The notes: generated from the sequence alone by a model not told the origin. 55,213 nucleotides of DNA from Saprospiraceae bacterium (GCA_021739645.1 JAIPBL010000038.1:1-55213), one strand, 5' to 3'; shown: positions 24,864 to 34,598, counted from the stretch's first letter. Translations and numbers: made by a program.

Positions 24864-25930
24864 TGAGCCATTGGGTTGTTTAGCATGATTTTCAATTCAA
24901 CCACAAACTTATCTCCTTGATTATCAAGCATTAATTCGTGTTTGGGGTAAAGCAATTCCAACTGCCGCTTCACGTTTTTCAGACCGATACCCTCGGTGAT
25001 GTCAACATTGGCAGCGTCCTTTGCATTCTCCACTTGGAACAAAATTGAGCCATTTTTCACTGTTAAATCAATGCGCACCCAAGTCTCGCCACGACTTTCG
25101 GAGGCACCATGCTTGAAGGCATTTTCCACGAACGGCAGCAGCAGCAATGGCGCAATGGGTTGGCTTTCGTCGTCCACTTCCACTTGAAAATTAGCCTGGA
25201 GACGGTCGCCGTATCGCAGCCGTTCCAGTTCGAGGTAGTCCCGAATCACCTTGACTTCCTGCGAAATTCGGATATGGGAAGTCGTGCATTCGTAAAGCAT
25301 GAACCGCAACAAATCCGAGAGTTTTAGGATGGCATCAGGCGTGTCAGTGCTCTGTTTTCGGGCGAGGTGGTAGAGGTTGTTCAGCGTGTTGAACAGGAAA
25401 TGCGGGTTGGTTTGCGCCCGCAGGAAGTTCAGTTCGGACTGCAGTTTCTCTTCCACCAACTGCTTTTCCCGCTCGGCGGCCGCTTGCCGGAGGCGGAAGA
25501 ATTTGAGTGCGGTGGCCACGCTCAACAGCAGCAGAATGTCAATTGAATTCCAGAGCCAGCGGAACAGCTTTCGGGCAAAACTGGCCACCGGTTCCGGCGA
25601 TGACACTTCGTAAACATGGGGGTAAATGACATTGAACCACAGGAACTGGCTGACCATCGTGGCCGCCACGGTCACAGCCGCCAGTGAGAGCAGCAGCACG
25701 GGCAGGTTTTTGCTTCGAAAATACCGTGGCACCAGCCCGTAAATCACCAAATAGGTCGTCGGGATTTTGAAGGCCAGCACCAACATCTCAGCGGTGTAGC
25801 CCAATACCAGGCGCTGCCCAAACGAGAGATGCTCATAAGAACTGCCCGCCAGTGGCGCTGACAGGTAGCCGTCGTACAGGCCGTAGGCGACCCAAAAAGC
25901 GGCGTGGAGCAGGATTCGGCGGTGCTTCAT
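24860..25930 (-). CDS. LytS-type sensor histidine kinase
   Basis: 356 residues from the ATG at 25930 (MKHRRILLHAAFWVAYGLYD). Four transmembrane helices occupy residues about 8-140. A coiled coil (REKQLVEEKLQSELNFLRAQ) leads to the His_kinase domain with the phospho-acceptor in TNPHFLFNTLNNLYHL, then the ATPase N-box PFVENAFKHG and G-box GIGLKNVKRQLELL. It has no extracellular sensing domain beyond the membrane helices. It phosphorylates the LytTR regulator encoded just downstream with a four-base overlap. Open frame continues upstream to 26419 but without family support. Confidence 0.93.
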   Translation of the reverse strand: MKHRRILLHAAFWVAYGLYDGYLSAPLAGSSYEHLSFGQRLVLGYTAEMLVLAFKIPTTYLVIYGLVPRYFRSKNLPVLLLSLAAVTVAATMVSQFLWFNVIYPHVYEVSSPEPVASFARKLFRWLWNSIDILLLLSVATALKFFRLRQAAAEREKQLVEEKLQSELNFLRAQTNPHFLFNTLNNLYHLARKQSTDTPDAILKLSDLLRFMLYECTTSHIRISQEVKVIRDYLELERLRYGDRLQANFQVEVDDESQPIAPLLLLPFVENAFKHGASESRGETWVRIDLTVKNGSILFQVENAKDAANVDITEGIGLKNVKRQLELLYPKHELMLDNQGDKFVVELKIMLNNPMAQ

Positions 25931-26111
25931 CTGGCAAATTTCGCAAAAAAATGACGGCATGGCTGACTGAGATTCTAAACGGAGGTTTGCTGCCCATGAA
26001 CAACGTTTTTCTTCGCAAAATGCCGTTGGGAGGGAGTAGGTCGCCGTTTTTACCAAAAACAAAAACAACGCTACCGAGTGGCGTAGCTTCGCAAAAACAA
26101 TAATCACCGAC

Positions 26112-27878
26112 ATGAAAAAAGAAGTTACCCGATTGTTCTGCATCCTGCTGGCGGCACAGACTTTTGCGCAAGCGCCACTTTTCGAAAAAATCACGACCGG
26201 GCCGCTGGTCACCACGCCCGCCGACAGCCGCAGCGTCAATTTCGTGGACATTGCCGACGACGATGTTGACGATATTTTCATCTCAAATGGCCCACAAGCG
26301 GGTGCCAAAAACCTGCTGTACCTCAACGATGGAACAGGTAATTTTTCGGAAGTTTCCGGCGACGATATCGTGTCACATTCCCAGCCATTCGATGGGACGA
26401 CCTTCGCCGATTTTGACAACGACGGCTACCTCGATGCCTACGTTGTCACATGGTACGGCGTGAAAAACTACCTCTACCGGGGCGGCGGCGATGCATGGTT
26501 TATCTACGATGGCGCAGCGGCGCCATCGAATGTGAGCACCTATTCCGAGACGGCGAGTTGGGGCGACTACGACAATGATGGGTTCGTGGATTTGTATGTG
26601 ACCAACTCCGGTGGCAACAAGAAAAACATGTTGTTTCACAATGAAGGTGGTACTGCTTTCTCGCAGGTAACAGCAGGTGCTCCGGTGAACGATGCGCACA
26701 CCTCCCGAAGCGCAAACTGGGTGGATTACGACAACGATGGCGACCTCGACCTCTTTGTTTCTAACGAGGAAAACGAGCCGGACGACCTGTACCGCAACGA
26801 CGGCGGCGGCATTTTCAACAAAATCACCACCGGTGCGCCGGGCCAGAGCAACCGCAGCAGCATGAGCAGCAGCTGGGGCGATGTGGATAACGACGGCGAC
26901 CTCGACCTTTTCGTGGCGAATGCAGCTTTTTTTGCGCCGCAATTGAACCAGCTTTTCAAAAACAATGGTGACGGGACTTTCACGGAAGTGACCACTGGCC
27001 AGCTCGTGACGGAGAACAGTTGTTCCTACGGCTCCAATTTTGGGGACTACGACAATGACGGCGACCTGGATTTGGTGGTCAGCAACGGTTATTGCAACGG
27101 CAACATCCTCAACTTTTTATATCAAAATGATGGCAGCGGCAACTTCACCCGTGACCTGGCCAGCATCCCCGACCTTGCTACACCGTGCAGCTACGGCGCT
27201 GCTTGGGGCGATGTTAACAACGACGGGTTTCTTGACCTTGGCATCGCCACCTGTAAGAACGGCAGCTCCTCTCCCCTACCCCCCAACCAGTTTTTCCTGA
27301 ACAATGGCGACGACCATAACTGGTTGAAAATCAAGCTAATCGGAACAGTGAGTAACCGCTCCGCAATAGGTGCACGGGTGTGGGTGACTGCCAATATCGG
27401 CGGACAAATGGTGACGCAAATGCGGGAAATCAGCGCCCAATCAGGATACTGCGGACAGAATAGCCTGACCGCCCATTTCGGTCTGGGCGATGCTGAAAAT
27501 ATTGATGAAATCCGGGTGAAATTTCTGGGAGGGCAGGACACGACATTCTCAATCATTGCCACAAACCAATTGCTGAAAATCACAGAAAATCAGCTTCCGA
27601 ACGATACCAAATCCACAATTAAGGAACTAGCAGTCAACGTTTTTCCAAATCCCGCAAGCGACACTTTTTGGGTTGAGGTTGAAAATTTCAAGCTGACAAA
27701 TGAATTAAATCTTCGGTTTACAGACAGTGCTGGGCGGGTTATTTTTGAAAAAAAATATAAAAAAGTAGGTAGCCCTTTAACGGAAAGTTTTTCCAAAAAA
27801 AGGCTTGGAATGGAAAATAGCATTCACTTTTTGACGGTAGAAATGGATGGAGTTTCAGAGACGGTAATTGTGAAATAG
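26112..27878 (+). CDS. Secreted FG-GAP/VCBS repeat protein with ASPIC/UnbV domain and T9SS type A tail
   Basis: 588 residues. A signal peptide (1-20, ILLAAQTFAQA) is followed by about seven FG-GAP-like repeats to about residue 420. The calcium-binding loops DFDNDGYLD, DYDNDGDLD and DVDNDGDLD identify them as beta-propeller blades. An ASPIC/UnbV domain follows (about 425-490; GARVWVTANIGGQMV). The tail (VFPNPASDTFWVEVENF to VIVK) is a type A sorting domain of the type IX secretion system. It starts 181 bases from the divergent sensor kinase gene. Such proteins are surface binding proteins of unknown ligand. Confidence 0.92.
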   Translation: MKKEVTRLFCILLAAQTFAQAPLFEKITTGPLVTTPADSRSVNFVDIADDDVDDIFISNGPQAGAKNLLYLNDGTGNFSEVSGDDIVSHSQPFDGTTFADFDNDGYLDAYVVTWYGVKNYLYRGGGDAWFIYDGAAAPSNVSTYSETASWGDYDNDGFVDLYVTNSGGNKKNMLFHNEGGTAFSQVTAGAPVNDAHTSRSANWVDYDNDGDLDLFVSNEENEPDDLYRNDGGGIFNKITTGAPGQSNRSSMSSSWGDVDNDGDLDLFVANAAFFAPQLNQLFKNNGDGTFTEVTTGQLVTENSCSYGSNFGDYDNDGDLDLVVSNGYCNGNILNFLYQNDGSGNFTRDLASIPDLATPCSYGAAWGDVNNDGFLDLGIATCKNGSSSPLPPNQFFLNNGDDHNWLKIKLIGTVSNRSAIGARVWVTANIGGQMVTQMREISAQSGYCGQNSLTAHFGLGDAENIDEIRVKFLGGQDTTFSIIATNQLLKITENQLPNDTKSTIKELAVNVFPNPASDTFWVEVENFKLTNELNLRFTDSAGRVIFEKKYKKVGSPLTESFSKKRLGMENSIHFLTVEMDGVSETVIVK

Positions 27879-28028
27879 CTGGGGGATGGCCAACATAACT
27901 TGACATTATCCAGCGCCCAACCTTACTTTTTATTGGTAATTTTGAAAAATCAAGCTTTAAGTTTTAAACTTTGTGAAAATCAGTGGGTCATAACCCTCGT
28001 TTTGCAATAAAATTCAAAATTTACCAAC

Positions 28029-28889
28029 ATGAAAAAGCAAATTAAAGCCTACATCCTCACTTTTTTGACAATTTTCTTTACTGCCAGCATCACCACCGCA
28101 CAAGACGCAGAAAGCACCGGCTACCCCGGCGATAACTTCAGCCTTGAGGGCGCTTTGGAGCTATTCAAAAAAGCCGATTCTCCCGAAGCATTTGAAAAAA
28201 TGCTGAACGCCGAGGACAACCACATCAACAACCTCGACCTGAACGATGACAATGAGATTGACTACGTGCGGGTCATTGACAACATGGACGGCGACGTTCA
28301 CGCCATCGTGCTGCAGGTTTTTGTCAGTGAGGACGAATCACAGGACATAGCTGTGATCGAAATCGAAAAGACGGGCAAGGACGAGGCCATCCTTCAAATT
28401 CTCGGTGACGAGGATGTGTTTGGTGATGAAACCATTGTAGAGCCATTTGAAGCTGCAACCAGTGAAGACGGCAAGAACGGGCCAAATATCACGGTCGAGC
28501 GAATCGTCGTCAATGTTTGGGGCTGGCCTTCCGTCAGGTTCGTTTATGCACCGGGATATCGGGCTTGGGTTTCGCCTTATCGCTGGAGACATTACCCGGT
28601 GTGGTTTAGCCCTTGGAGGCCGCATCCATTCCATGTTTGGCATCCTTACGTTGTGAACTATCGGCCTCATTACCATGTAGTTACGACGCATCGAGTGACC
28701 CGGGCACATGCCGTCTATGCACCTCGCCGGACTGGCTCCAAAACCGTTCGCACCCACACGACGGTGGTAAAAACCCGAAAAGGGACGGTAAAAAAATCAA
28801 CAACAACAACTACGAAAAGAGGGCCAAAAGGCCAAGTGAAATCTCAAAAGAAAACGACCACCGTAAAAGGCAAACGGCGTGGAGGCTAG
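28029..28889 (+). CDS. Exported protein with acidic core and His/Trp- and Lys-rich tail
   Basis: 286 residues with a signal peptide ending at TTAQDAE. The first part holds an EF-hand-like loop (LDLNDDNEIDYVRV). The middle is aromatic and His-rich (YRAWVSPYRWRHYPVWFSPW, then FHVWHPYVVNYRPHYHVV). The last 55 residues are Lys/Thr-rich low complexity (KKSTTTTTKRGPKG). Similar proteins are widespread in Bacteroidota and unnamed. The basic tail could bind a surface polysaccharide or nucleic acid (inference). A terminator follows. Confidence 0.8.
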   Translation: MKKQIKAYILTFLTIFFTASITTAQDAESTGYPGDNFSLEGALELFKKADSPEAFEKMLNAEDNHINNLDLNDDNEIDYVRVIDNMDGDVHAIVLQVFVSEDESQDIAVIEIEKTGKDEAILQILGDEDVFGDETIVEPFEAATSEDGKNGPNITVERIVVNVWGWPSVRFVYAPGYRAWVSPYRWRHYPVWFSPWRPHPFHVWHPYVVNYRPHYHVVTTHRVTRAHAVYAPRRTGSKTVRTHTTVVKTRKGTVKKSTTTTTKRGPKGQVKSQKKTTTVKGKRRGG

Positions 28890-28920
28890 ATAGTAAAATT
28901 ACAGTTCCGAAGGAAAAACA

Positions 28921-28955
28921 AAAGCGACGTGACGAAATGCCACGTCGCTTTTTTC
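28921..28955 (+). terminator. Rho-independent terminator, + strand
   Basis: AAAGCGACGTG (28921-28931) pairs perfectly with 28941-28951 over a 9-base loop, followed by T residues. It ends the gene 28029-28889. Confidence 0.88.
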
Positions 28956-28956
28956 A

Positions 28957-28983
28957 TAAAAAAAGGGCGACTAGAAGTCGCCC
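28957..28983 (-). terminator. Rho-independent terminator, - strand
   Basis: GGGCGACT (28965-28972) pairs with 28976-28983 over a 3-base loop. On the - strand the hairpin is followed by seven T (28958-28964). It ends the - strand gene 29039-30151, facing the + strand terminator beside it. Confidence 0.85.
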
Positions 28984-29038
28984 TGCAAAAAATTGAATTA
29001 GTATGAAAAAACTGCTTTTTGGTCAAATCCGGGGTCAA

Positions 29039-30151
29039 TCAGTTTCCTTTCACTGGTAAAACCATGCCATTAGTTTCAAGGTTTTTCTCGAAAAGTGCAT
29101 GCTGTGAAGTTTCCTGCGTTTCAATTTCAGAGAAGAAACCTTCAAGGTATTCCACAATCGCAGACCTTGAATCATAGTCGAGAAGGCTAAAATCATTTAC
29201 AATGCCTATCAACTTCTGTTTTTTAGTGCGGTAGTAGCAAAGTGTAGCATAAAGCTCATTTGCCGAAGTTGCGTTGCCCATAAATACTCGCTCCCCTACC
29301 CTTCTTTGTCCAACATCCATGTTTGGTCGGGCATAAGGTGCAGCCACGATGCCCGAGAAATCAAAATCATAAGGGACAGGGATAAGGTCACCATCTTGCG
29401 ACTTGAGCATTTCAAGGTTCCGCAACATTTCGACACTCCAATCGGTGTTTCCAACCATGTATTGAAAAACAGCCGCAATTTTTTCATGCGATGGATTGAG
29501 TTCGCTAGCCTTAGTGCCCATTAATTTAACAATCTCTGCATCTCTCCGCCAACTTAGCTCTTCTTCATCCTCCAATACACAACCAAATCGGGTTAGGCGA
29601 TAGCTAGGATTGTTCTTGTCGATATAGGTGATTTTGGCCAACTGCACACGGATGCTATTGGGCGTCAACTCGTTGTAAAGTTTGTAAACCAAATACTCCC
29701 GCAATACAAGCCCTTTCGACACATCCTTGTCATTTAGGCAGTGTGTCACCAGCTTCAACTCGTTCATGTCGTTGAGGCCAGCTGCTTCGAGTTCGTTTTT
29801 GGAGAATTTGAGTTTAAGCGGCGGAAAATCACACGTCATCCGGCGGAATTTGCCTCTAGGCTTCACTGAAGCTTTAAAATTGTGCAGCACGCCTTTTTGA
29901 TCCAAATAACTGAAGTCAGCAGGTTGATACTCCACACCTTTACGCCGCTGTAGCAAGGAATCCAGCTCGGTGACAATGGTCAATTCCAACATTTCTTGGT
30001 TGTTCATCACCATGAATAGGCTTTGGTCGCTGTGCGGTTGGTAGCCTATCAAATCATCTTCCAGCATAGCTGCGGATGCACAGGAGCTAAAAGCAAGCAA
30101 AGCGAGAATGGCCAGTGAAATCAAATTAGTTTTCAAAAATCGGGTCTTCAT
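29039..30151 (-). CDS. Exported protein of unknown function (possibly lipoprotein)
   Basis: 370 residues from the ATG at 30151. The signal segment LISLAILALLAFSSCASA contains FSSC, a loose lipobox, and also a possible signal peptidase I site. The body has FKASVKPRGKFRRMTCDFPP, then LKLVTHCLNDKDVSKGLVLR and VPYDFDFSGIVAAPYARPN. The pattern of a PRG..R motif, a Cys/His segment and a late DFDFSG resembles a degenerate protein-kinase-like (CotH-type) fold, but this is weak. It is monocistronic, with a terminator just downstream. Confidence 0.65.
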   Translation of the reverse strand: MKTRFLKTNLISLAILALLAFSSCASAAMLEDDLIGYQPHSDQSLFMVMNNQEMLELTIVTELDSLLQRRKGVEYQPADFSYLDQKGVLHNFKASVKPRGKFRRMTCDFPPLKLKFSKNELEAAGLNDMNELKLVTHCLNDKDVSKGLVLREYLVYKLYNELTPNSIRVQLAKITYIDKNNPSYRLTRFGCVLEDEEELSWRRDAEIVKLMGTKASELNPSHEKIAAVFQYMVGNTDWSVEMLRNLEMLKSQDGDLIPVPYDFDFSGIVAAPYARPNMDVGQRRVGERVFMGNATSANELYATLCYYRTKKQKLIGIVNDFSLLDYDSRSAIVEYLEGFFSEIETQETSQHALFEKNLETNGMVLPVKGN

Positions 30152-30516
30152 AAAAATAAGGTTTTGTACCATCTAGCTTCAAACATGTATCCTCTTGGAC
30201 TAAACCAATTTTGTCTTTTTGTTTAGAAATGGTTGAAATCGAAAGAACGCTTTTTCATTTTAGTTAAAATCAAACGCTAATCGTACTTACAAATTTCTTT
30301 CCACAAGCAATTTTAAGTGTCAACTCAACACAAAGCTCGGAAAAATAGTTCTGACTAACAATATAAAATATTGTTTTGAATCGGTTAGTTCAATTTGCCA
30401 AAACAGAATAAAAATTCTGAATCGGTGAAAATCACCCATTTGAATCAAACAAGAATCAAGGACATCAAAATCAAATTAGGTTGCAGCGGAGGGAAAAGGC
30501 CAATCTTAAGAAATGG
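30152..30516. other. AT-rich gap with a palindrome
   Basis: About 365 bases between two - strand genes. No open reading frame is convincing. AACAATAT (30357-30364) and ATATTGTT (30368-30375) form a perfect 8-bp palindrome around AAA. It could be an operator for the gene at 29039-30151 or a weak hairpin of the upstream permease transcript. Confidence 0.45.
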
Positions 30517-31833
30517 TTAATTTTTGTTGCGCAAAAATTTTAAGAAGAAGAACACGGCAACACCCAACAACAATAAAATCAGGCCCGGAATCGCCTGCGC
30601 TGGGCGCTCAAGCAAGGTGTTCACCGCAAATGCTGCTGATATGAGCACGAAAATGGCAGGCACTACTGGATAGCCCCATGCCCGAACCGGGCGATTGGCA
30701 GAAGCCATTTTTCTTCGAAGAACGAAAATGCCTGCCCCTGCCAAGCCCATGAAGGCTATGTCCATGAAGGTGACAAACGTGATGATTTTATCGAAAAGCC
30801 CTTGAAAAAAGAGCAGGACAGCCACTGCCCAAACGACTTGCACCACCATCGCCACGACAGGCGTCCGCCAACGGGGATGCACCCATGCCAGTTGTTTGAA
30901 AAAAATGCCGTCCTCCGCCATTGCGTAGTAGATGCGGGGCGCCGACATGGTGTAAATGCTGATAGTGCCAAAAATGGAAAGTGCGATGGCCACGGCTACT
31001 GCTTTGCCGCCCCAAGGTGCGAGGGTTACGACGGCATCTCCCGCCACGGTTCGGGTATTGGCGATGGCATCCAGCGGCAGCAGCAGCATGTAAGCTACAT
31101 TGACGAGGAGATACATGCCCGTGACAATCAACACGCCGAGGAACATGGCTTTTGGTACAGTTCGTGGGGCGTCAATGGCCTCTCCGGCAACATAGGAGGC
31201 GTGGTGCCAGCCACCGACGGAAAACAAAACGCCAATAAGCCCAGTCAGCAAAGCAGCGGTGAGGTTGGTCGGCAAATTATGGTTCAACGAAAAATCCACC
31301 GGGACTTTTTCAGCATCAAAATAAAGGAACCCCGCCACGATAATGCCAGCAATGGCCAGTAGTTTTAGTCCTGTGAAAAAATTGGAAAGGCGTTGGCTGA
31401 CGTTTACGCCGAGCATGTTCACCCCGGTGAGTGCCACCATTGTCACCGCAGCGAGACCTGTTTTCTCGCCTTCGCTCATGTGTGGTGCAAAAATCTTCAT
31501 GTAATCGGCGAAGGCAGCGCAGAGTCCCGCCAGCGCCCCGGTATTTATTACCAACAAAATCACCCAACCGTAAAGAAATCCCGCCAGTTCGCCGTAGGCT
31601 TCCTTTAAATAAACGTACACCCCACCCGACTTCGGGAACATGCCGCCGAGTTCCGTGAACGTCAGCGCCCCAGTAAGTGCTATCACTCCGCCCAATGCCC
31701 AAACTGCCAGTACCAGCACGGCATTCGGCACGGCACTGACTATCTGGCCCGGCGTGGCGAAGATGCCGGAGCCGATGCAGGAGCCGACCGCAATCATTGT
31801 GAGGCCGTAGAGGGTGAGTTTTTTTTGAAGCAT
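30517..31833 (-). CDS. APC-family amino acid permease
   Basis: 438 residues from the ATG at 31833 (MLQKKLTLYGLTMIAVGSCI). Twelve hydrophobic helices are visible. The first carries the unwound substrate-binding motif GSCIGSGIFATPG, typical of APC transporters. The sixth region reads FSVGGWHHASYVAGEAIDAPR, also typical. It imports an amino acid or polyamine through the inner membrane; the substrate cannot be told. Longer open frame upstream (to 32052) has no family support. Confidence 0.92.
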   Translation of the reverse strand: MLQKKLTLYGLTMIAVGSCIGSGIFATPGQIVSAVPNAVLVLAVWALGGVIALTGALTFTELGGMFPKSGGVYVYLKEAYGELAGFLYGWVILLVINTGALAGLCAAFADYMKIFAPHMSEGEKTGLAAVTMVALTGVNMLGVNVSQRLSNFFTGLKLLAIAGIIVAGFLYFDAEKVPVDFSLNHNLPTNLTAALLTGLIGVLFSVGGWHHASYVAGEAIDAPRTVPKAMFLGVLIVTGMYLLVNVAYMLLLPLDAIANTRTVAGDAVVTLAPWGGKAVAVAIALSIFGTISIYTMSAPRIYYAMAEDGIFFKQLAWVHPRWRTPVVAMVVQVVWAVAVLLFFQGLFDKIITFVTFMDIAFMGLAGAGIFVLRRKMASANRPVRAWGYPVVPAIFVLISAAFAVNTLLERPAQAIPGLILLLLGVAVFFFLKFLRNKN

Positions 31834-31930
31834 CAATTGGATTGCTTGATTGTGGTGATTGTTGAATTGTTTTGAGGAAAAGCCAGAATTTTTGCGAATT
31901 TCGAGCTTCGGGACAAATAACTTGCTTTTT

Positions 31931-32347
31931 ATGAAAAAACTGCTGCTTTTCGTGTTTTTGCTTGTTTTGGTGGTCGGTGCCTTTCTGTTTTTCAGGGGAA
32001 ATAGTGTGAGCGGAAGCCCTGCCACTGTTGGGGAACAGGACACAGATATCAAAGTGGAAGCAGCCCAGTTGTTTGCTGAATTTATTCAGGATGAAACAGG
32101 CGCCAATGAAAAATACTTGAACAAGATTACGGAAGTGACGGGCGTTGTTTCGACGGTGCAAAAAGGGCAGGGTGGCACATCCGTAGTGCTTCGCACCAAT
32201 GACCCTGCTCACGGTGTGCGTTGCCGTTTTGACCAAAAACCAGGTCGGGAAGAAAATAAATACAAGGTTGGCCAAACACTACGGCTCAAGTGTATTTGCA
32301 GTGGCTACGTGCAGGATGTGGAGATGGTGCAGTGCGTGGAAAGGTGA
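31931..32347 (+). CDS. tRNA_anti-like (OB-fold) membrane-anchored protein
   Basis: 138 residues from the ATG at 31931. An N-terminal transmembrane helix (LLLFVFLLVLVVGAFLFF) is followed by an OB-fold-like domain: EVTGVVSTVQKGQGGTSVVL and GVRCRF, then VGQTLRLKCICSGYVQDVEM. This matches the tRNA_anti-like family of Bacteroidota, small exported OB-fold proteins of unknown role. It lies in the gap between the divergent permease and the convergent radA gene. Confidence 0.75.
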   Translation: MKKLLLFVFLLVLVVGAFLFFRGNSVSGSPATVGEQDTDIKVEAAQLFAEFIQDETGANEKYLNKITEVTGVVSTVQKGQGGTSVVLRTNDPAHGVRCRFDQKPGREENKYKVGQTLRLKCICSGYVQDVEMVQCVER

Positions 32348-32367
32348 GAAAGATAAAAGTCAAAATC

Positions 32368-33747
32368 CTATTCAAACAACAACCGATACAACTCCTCAAT
32401 CTTCCCAATCGTCTTAATTTCAATCTTGTACCGCTTGGTGTCCAGCCCTTTGGTATTGTATTTTGAAATAAACATCTGTTTGAAACCCAGCCTGTCCGCC
32501 TCTTGGATGCGCTGGTCGATTCGGCTAACGGCACGAATTTCCCCGCTCAATCCGACCTCTCCAGCGAAGCAAGTGTCCTTTGTGACTGCCACATCTTGCA
32601 AGGAAGAAATTAGTGCTGCAACGATGGCTAAGTCAATCCCCGGGTCTTCCACACGGATGCCTCCGGCGAGGTTGAGGAACACGTCGTTTTGTGAAAAAGG
32701 GAAGCCGCCCCGTTTTTCGAGTACCGCCAGCAACATGCTGAGGCGGCGCAGGTCAAAACCCGTAGCCGTGCGCTGTGGTGTACCGAAAACCGCCGTGCTG
32801 ACCAGTGCCTGCGTCTCGATGAGCATGGCCCTCATGCCTTCCATAGTTGCGGCGACGCTGCTCCCGCTCAGTTCTTCCTCTGTTTGCGATAGCAACAATT
32901 CCGAAGGGTTTGAGACCTCCCGTAAGCCGCTTTCCTGCATTTCATAAATCCCAAGTTCATCGGTGGAGCCGAATCGGTTCTTCAAGGTGCGAAGTATCCG
33001 ATAGGTGTAGTTGCGGTCCCCCTCGAACTGCAGCACCACGTCCACCACGTGTTCCAGGAGTTTAGGGCCAGCGATGGAGCCGTCTTTGGTGATATGCCCG
33101 ATAAGGAAAACCGGGATGTTGGTTTCCTTCGCAAAGCGCTGCAAGTCGCCCGCACATTCACGCACCTGCGAGATGCTGCCGGGGGTGCTGTCAATATGCG
33201 GGGAGGACAGGGTTTGAATGGAGTCGATGATGATGAGGTCAGGCGCTAAAGTTTGGGCATGACTGAGGATTTTGGCCGTATTGGTTTCGGTGAGCAGAAA
33301 ACATTCCGAGGTTTGGCCTCCGAGCCGGTTTGCCCGCATTTTTATCTGCTCCTCGCTTTCTTCCCCGCTCACGTAAAGGATTTTGGCCTTGATGCGCAGC
33401 GCCAGTTGAAGCATCAGCGTGGATTTCCCAATGCCCGGCTGGCCGCCAATCAAGATGAGGGAACCGCTCACAATGCCGCCACCGAGCACCCGATTCAGCT
33501 CTTTGTCAATGGTTTCGAGCCGGTGCGTATTCCCGGTCTGCACATCCGACAAAGCGACGGGCTGGGGGTCACGATTCCCACCATTCGGCCCTTTCCAAAG
33601 TTTGCTCCGTTCCTCTGGCGCCGTCTCTTTCATCACCACTTCTTCGATGATGGTATTCCATTCATTGCAGCTTTGGCATCGACCCATCCATTTTGGGGCG
33701 GTAGCTCCGCAACTAGAGCAAACAAATATTTTTCTAAGTTTTGACAA
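32368..33747 (-). CDS. radA: DNA repair protein RadA (Sms)
   Basis: 459 residues if the TTG at 33747 (MSKLRKIFVCSSCG) is the start; a further TTG at 33792 adds 15 residues and no ATG fits the frame. The N-terminal zinc finger is CSSCGATAPKWMGRCQSCNE. The RecA-like core has Walker A GGQPGIGKST and the RadA-specific KNRFG motif (LKNRFGSTDELGIYEM). The end is the Lon-like domain (GGIRVEDPGIDLAIVAALIS). RadA drives branch migration in recombinational repair. The length fits the TTG at 33747, close to the usual 455-460. Confidence 0.94.
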   Translation of the reverse strand: MSKLRKIFVCSSCGATAPKWMGRCQSCNEWNTIIEEVVMKETAPEERSKLWKGPNGGNRDPQPVALSDVQTGNTHRLETIDKELNRVLGGGIVSGSLILIGGQPGIGKSTLMLQLALRIKAKILYVSGEESEEQIKMRANRLGGQTSECFLLTETNTAKILSHAQTLAPDLIIIDSIQTLSSPHIDSTPGSISQVRECAGDLQRFAKETNIPVFLIGHITKDGSIAGPKLLEHVVDVVLQFEGDRNYTYRILRTLKNRFGSTDELGIYEMQESGLREVSNPSELLLSQTEEELSGSSVAATMEGMRAMLIETQALVSTAVFGTPQRTATGFDLRRLSMLLAVLEKRGGFPFSQNDVFLNLAGGIRVEDPGIDLAIVAALISSLQDVAVTKDTCFAGEVGLSGEIRAVSRIDQRIQEADRLGFKQMFISKYNTKGLDTKRYKIEIKTIGKIEELYRLLFE

Positions 33748-33792
33748 AATAGTTCTGTTTGAAGTCCAAGTTTTCCTTGGACAATTGAACAA

Positions 33793-34088
33793 ATTATACC
33801 CATTCGGATACTAAAAAACCTTGTTAGGCACTTTCACAGATTAAGGGGTCATTTCTACTCCTACTTTTACTGGATAGGGAAATACTTTTTTTAAAAAAAT
33901 TATCTTAGCCCGTTACTTTTGGGAGTTTTCATGTCTTATTTAAAACAACAAAAATTTGAACACCATATCTGTATTGTTGTTGAATAAAATATGGTAGAGG
34001 CTACTGCCTTTAAGAAATATGTAGATTGTTTTCATTTGGTTTTTTGGGGTTTTGCAGGGGTCAATTTTCATTGATACCCTGCTTTTTT
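33793..34088. other. AT-rich gap ending in a + strand terminator
   Basis: About 340 bases between radA and the next - strand gene. No protein gene is seen. Words ACAACAA/TTGTTGT and ACCATAT/ATATGGT at 33950-34000 can pair. The terminator at its end points along the + strand although both flanking genes are on the - strand, so an unannotated + strand RNA is possible. Confidence 0.4.
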
Positions 34089-34090
34089 TT
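34054..34090 (+). terminator. Rho-independent terminator without an obvious gene
   Basis: GCAGGG (34054-34059) pairs with CCCTGC (34077-34082). After a small bulge TCAA pairs with TTGA, loop TTTTCA, and eight T follow. No + strand gene precedes it. It slightly overlaps the end of the - strand gene at 34089. Confidence 0.65.
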
Positions 34091-34598
34091 ATTGCGCCTT
34101 TTTTTCAAAGCCTTTTATGATTTCTTCTGGTGACGTACCCAAGTTCTGTAGCAAAAATTGCGCATCGTCCGCAAACTCATCGTTAGGATACTTTTCCAAA
34201 AAAGCTTCGTAGGCCGTTTTTGCTTCCTCCAATTGCTTCAAGTCGTTATCCAGGGTAAAACCCTTCATGAACATTGCTGTGGCAGCTTCCTTGGTCCCGG
34301 GGTAGTTCTTTTCGATTTTCCCGAATATTTCAAATGCCTTGTCATATTGCCGAAGCAGTCTTGCTGTTTCCCCGGCTCTTGAAAGGTATTTCACAGAATT
34401 GCTATCCTCAGGAAACGCAACAGCGTAGGAAATCAGGGCGTTTTGCAACGCTTCCACTTTGTCAGGTGGTGGCTGGGCTGCAGCCCCAATCTCATTTTCC
34501 AAAGTTTGGATGGATTTTGTCATATCAGCTTTGCCTGGGCCAGATTGGCAGGCAACAAACAATGACATAAATAACATTAGAAAGGTGTTTATTTTCAT
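34089..34598 (-). CDS. TPR lipoprotein
   Basis: 169 residues. The signal segment ends in LMLFMSLFVACQSG with a lipobox-type Cys at about 17. The mature part holds two or three TPR-like repeats (LLRQYDKAFEIFGKIEKNYP; LEEAKTAYEAFLEKYPNDEF). The pattern resembles BamD-like/YbgF-type outer-membrane-associated TPR proteins, but it is shorter than BamD. A role in envelope assembly is possible, not shown. Confidence 0.8.
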   Translation of the reverse strand: MKINTFLMLFMSLFVACQSGPGKADMTKSIQTLENEIGAAAQPPPDKVEALQNALISYAVAFPEDSNSVKYLSRAGETARLLRQYDKAFEIFGKIEKNYPGTKEAATAMFMKGFTLDNDLKQLEEAKTAYEAFLEKYPNDEFADDAQFLLQNLGTSPEEIIKGFEKKAQ

